In this document: positions 62,701 to 64,000 of the stretch, piece by piece
Numbering within the stretch: position 1 is the first letter of the stretch
Layout: each line of letters begins with the position of its first letter
Assembly: GCF_024362695.1 (NCBI RefSeq)
Contig: NC_065407.1
Coordinates: forward strand, 17,670,001 to 17,734,000
DNA: 64,000 nucleotides
Reading direction: 5' to 3'
Source: Pectinophora gossypiella
Taxonomy: Eukaryota; Arthropoda; Insecta; Lepidoptera; Gelechiidae
Program-made: the position numbers and the translations under genes
Notes under the pieces: generated by a model
The model's input: the letters and a program-made list of their open reading frames with translations, nothing else
Database searches by the model: none
What the model was told of the DNA's origin: nothing

Positions 62701-63225
62701 ACACTTCACAATAGTTTCCATCGACATACGGAGCTAATGTAATATAATACATACGCATTTAGTATTCCCGTGTAATACGTATAATTTGAATAGTCATAGA
62801 CATATTATAATCAGTTGCATAGTAGCCGGGTGATCATAGGCCCATTAGCATTCACCGGTGGAATCCGGCCCGGACAGTAATTGTAACGTCCGTGCCGGAT
62901 AAATATATCACGCCGGTACCACTGAATACGTCATCTAGATAACTACTATCTTCTACGTGATAATGATAACTGTCACCACCTACCATTATCATTGCAGGTT
63001 ATTGGAACATGATTACCATTGGCACTGTCACAGGGTCGTTGTTATGCCCGCTGTAGTATAAAACTTGCCTGTATCCAAACGTTGCGTGGAAGAAATTGCC
63101 GCATAAAGACGCCTGTTGTGTCGTTTATGATCAATAAAGTATTATTTATCTTGCCTTTTGTACCAGCAATTTGTTGTCGGATGAGAATGACAAGAAAGTT
63201 ATTTTTTCGGTGATATTATAAAGTG
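62701..63225. other. Spacer, no gene seen
   Basis: No supported gene. ORF 63,019-63,213 has no motif. Confidence 0.4.
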
Positions 63226-63229
63226 ATAG

Positions 63230-63445
63230 AATTTTTGTATATTTGCCGCAAATGGTATCTATTTAGCCGGACAAATGGGGAGCGCAAAGGGCTCTCAGCC
63301 GGTACCATATTTAAGACTACAGGCCTGAGGCCTATTTCCATTAATCGGGTGTGAGCCCTCAGCGCTTCCCATTTGTCTGGCCAAGTCTGAGTAGTTTATT
63401 CCATCATGTGCGGCAAATCTACAATAAGTCACGACAAAAAAACAT
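63230..63445. repeat. Inverted pair of LINE 3' UTR fragments
   Basis: The left half is reversed ('ttgccgcaaatgg', 'agccggacaaatggggagcg') and the right half forward ('cgcttcccatttgtctggcc', 'gcggcaaatctacaataagt'), both from the LINE end at 31.2 and 56.0 kb. It ends in a short A-run. Confidence 0.65.
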
Positions 63446-64000
63446 TAACCAGGAATTAACCCTGGACACCACGTGCTTGAGGGATTATCTATGATCCAAA
63501 CATGAACAAACATTCATTTTCATACTTTATGAAGTTGAATAACAAAGCCATTAACCAGTTACCAGTAAAGGTAAGCAGAGCGTCTGATCTCGAATGTTCC
63601 GATGTACTTCAGATGAAACTCCGGCGCACATCTCGACGAGTTGGCGCATACTTCGGGATATTTGCCGCTTGTTCTCGAGTTATGATCGCTCCGAGCTTCA
63701 AATTCTAATGAACAACACTTCACTTTAATATAAAAGCTTGAGACTCCGATGTTTGATAACTACACTATTTGGTTGTATAATAATCACCAGACATAACTAC
63801 TTAGGTATCTATAGATTTATATTTGCCACTAGGTATAGTACGTCCATCAGTTGCTTCTTTCATAGCTAAATTAAGAGAGCATTACGTCAATGCAATGTAT
63901 GTGTTTTGAACTGTACATGTAAATGACAGATATGATGTCAAGCACTCGCCGTTCGGGGAGTCGCTGTCCACGCTACAATTCGTATATATGATGTATAATA
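63446..64000. other. Spacer to window end, no gene seen
   Basis: No supported gene. ORF 63,502-63,708 has no motif. Confidence 0.4.

Overview
The window looks like nuclear DNA of a lepidopteran insect (moth or butterfly). It is AT-rich, it has one spliced gene with GT-AG introns of a few hundred bases, and it is densely packed with moth-type mobile DNA: BEL/Pao LTR retrotransposons, RTE and other LINE 3' ends, several tRNA-headed SINE families, TA-flanked fold-back MITEs and a PIF/Harbinger derivative. No bacterial gene, rRNA gene, free-standing tRNA gene or CRISPR array was found.

Positions 1-15,120 are a nest of LTR retrotransposons on the minus strand. An old BEL/Pao element (BEL-1) is broken by frameshifts, by a 1.54-kb LTR-like block next to a primer-binding-site motif, and by 3' truncation at a SINE. 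A young BEL/Pao element (BEL-2, 8083-14719) has landed in its 5' leader. BEL-2 has a 5-bp target duplication, two 412-bp LTRs in which I see no difference, a primer-binding site, a polypurine tract and one uninterrupted 1906-codon gag-pol ORF. BEL-1 carries an 18-bp coding minisatellite (about 24 units of NAPLTH) between protease and reverse transcriptase.

Positions 15,120-49,900 hold no gene I can support. They contain a minus-strand heat-shock-like promoter, a decayed two-exon gene fragment (17.4-18.4 kb), a 565-bp fold-back with 217-bp arms, two dimeric fold-back MITEs with the same internal linker, an RTE LINE fragment with a perfect twin-priming inversion, two tRNA-5S-RTE composite SINEs with long target duplications, and a Harbinger-type element holding a transposase N-terminal fragment. 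GC-rich islets and AT-rich spacer lie between them.

The one host gene I can build is a nine-exon plus-strand serpin at 49,983-55,548. All splice phases agree, giving a 462-residue secreted protein. It starts with a signal-peptide exon and ends with a reactive-centre loop that is about 25-30 residues longer than usual and has no inhibitory hinge, so I infer a non-inhibitory or otherwise unusual serpin. Its introns hold SINEs, LINE tails and a MITE, and one SINE ends nine bases before a splice acceptor.

Positions 55,700-64,000 return to repeats: LINE 3' ends, tRNA-headed SINEs, a second copy of the intronic MITE, an inverted-repeat element and the second composite SINE nested in a LINE tail.
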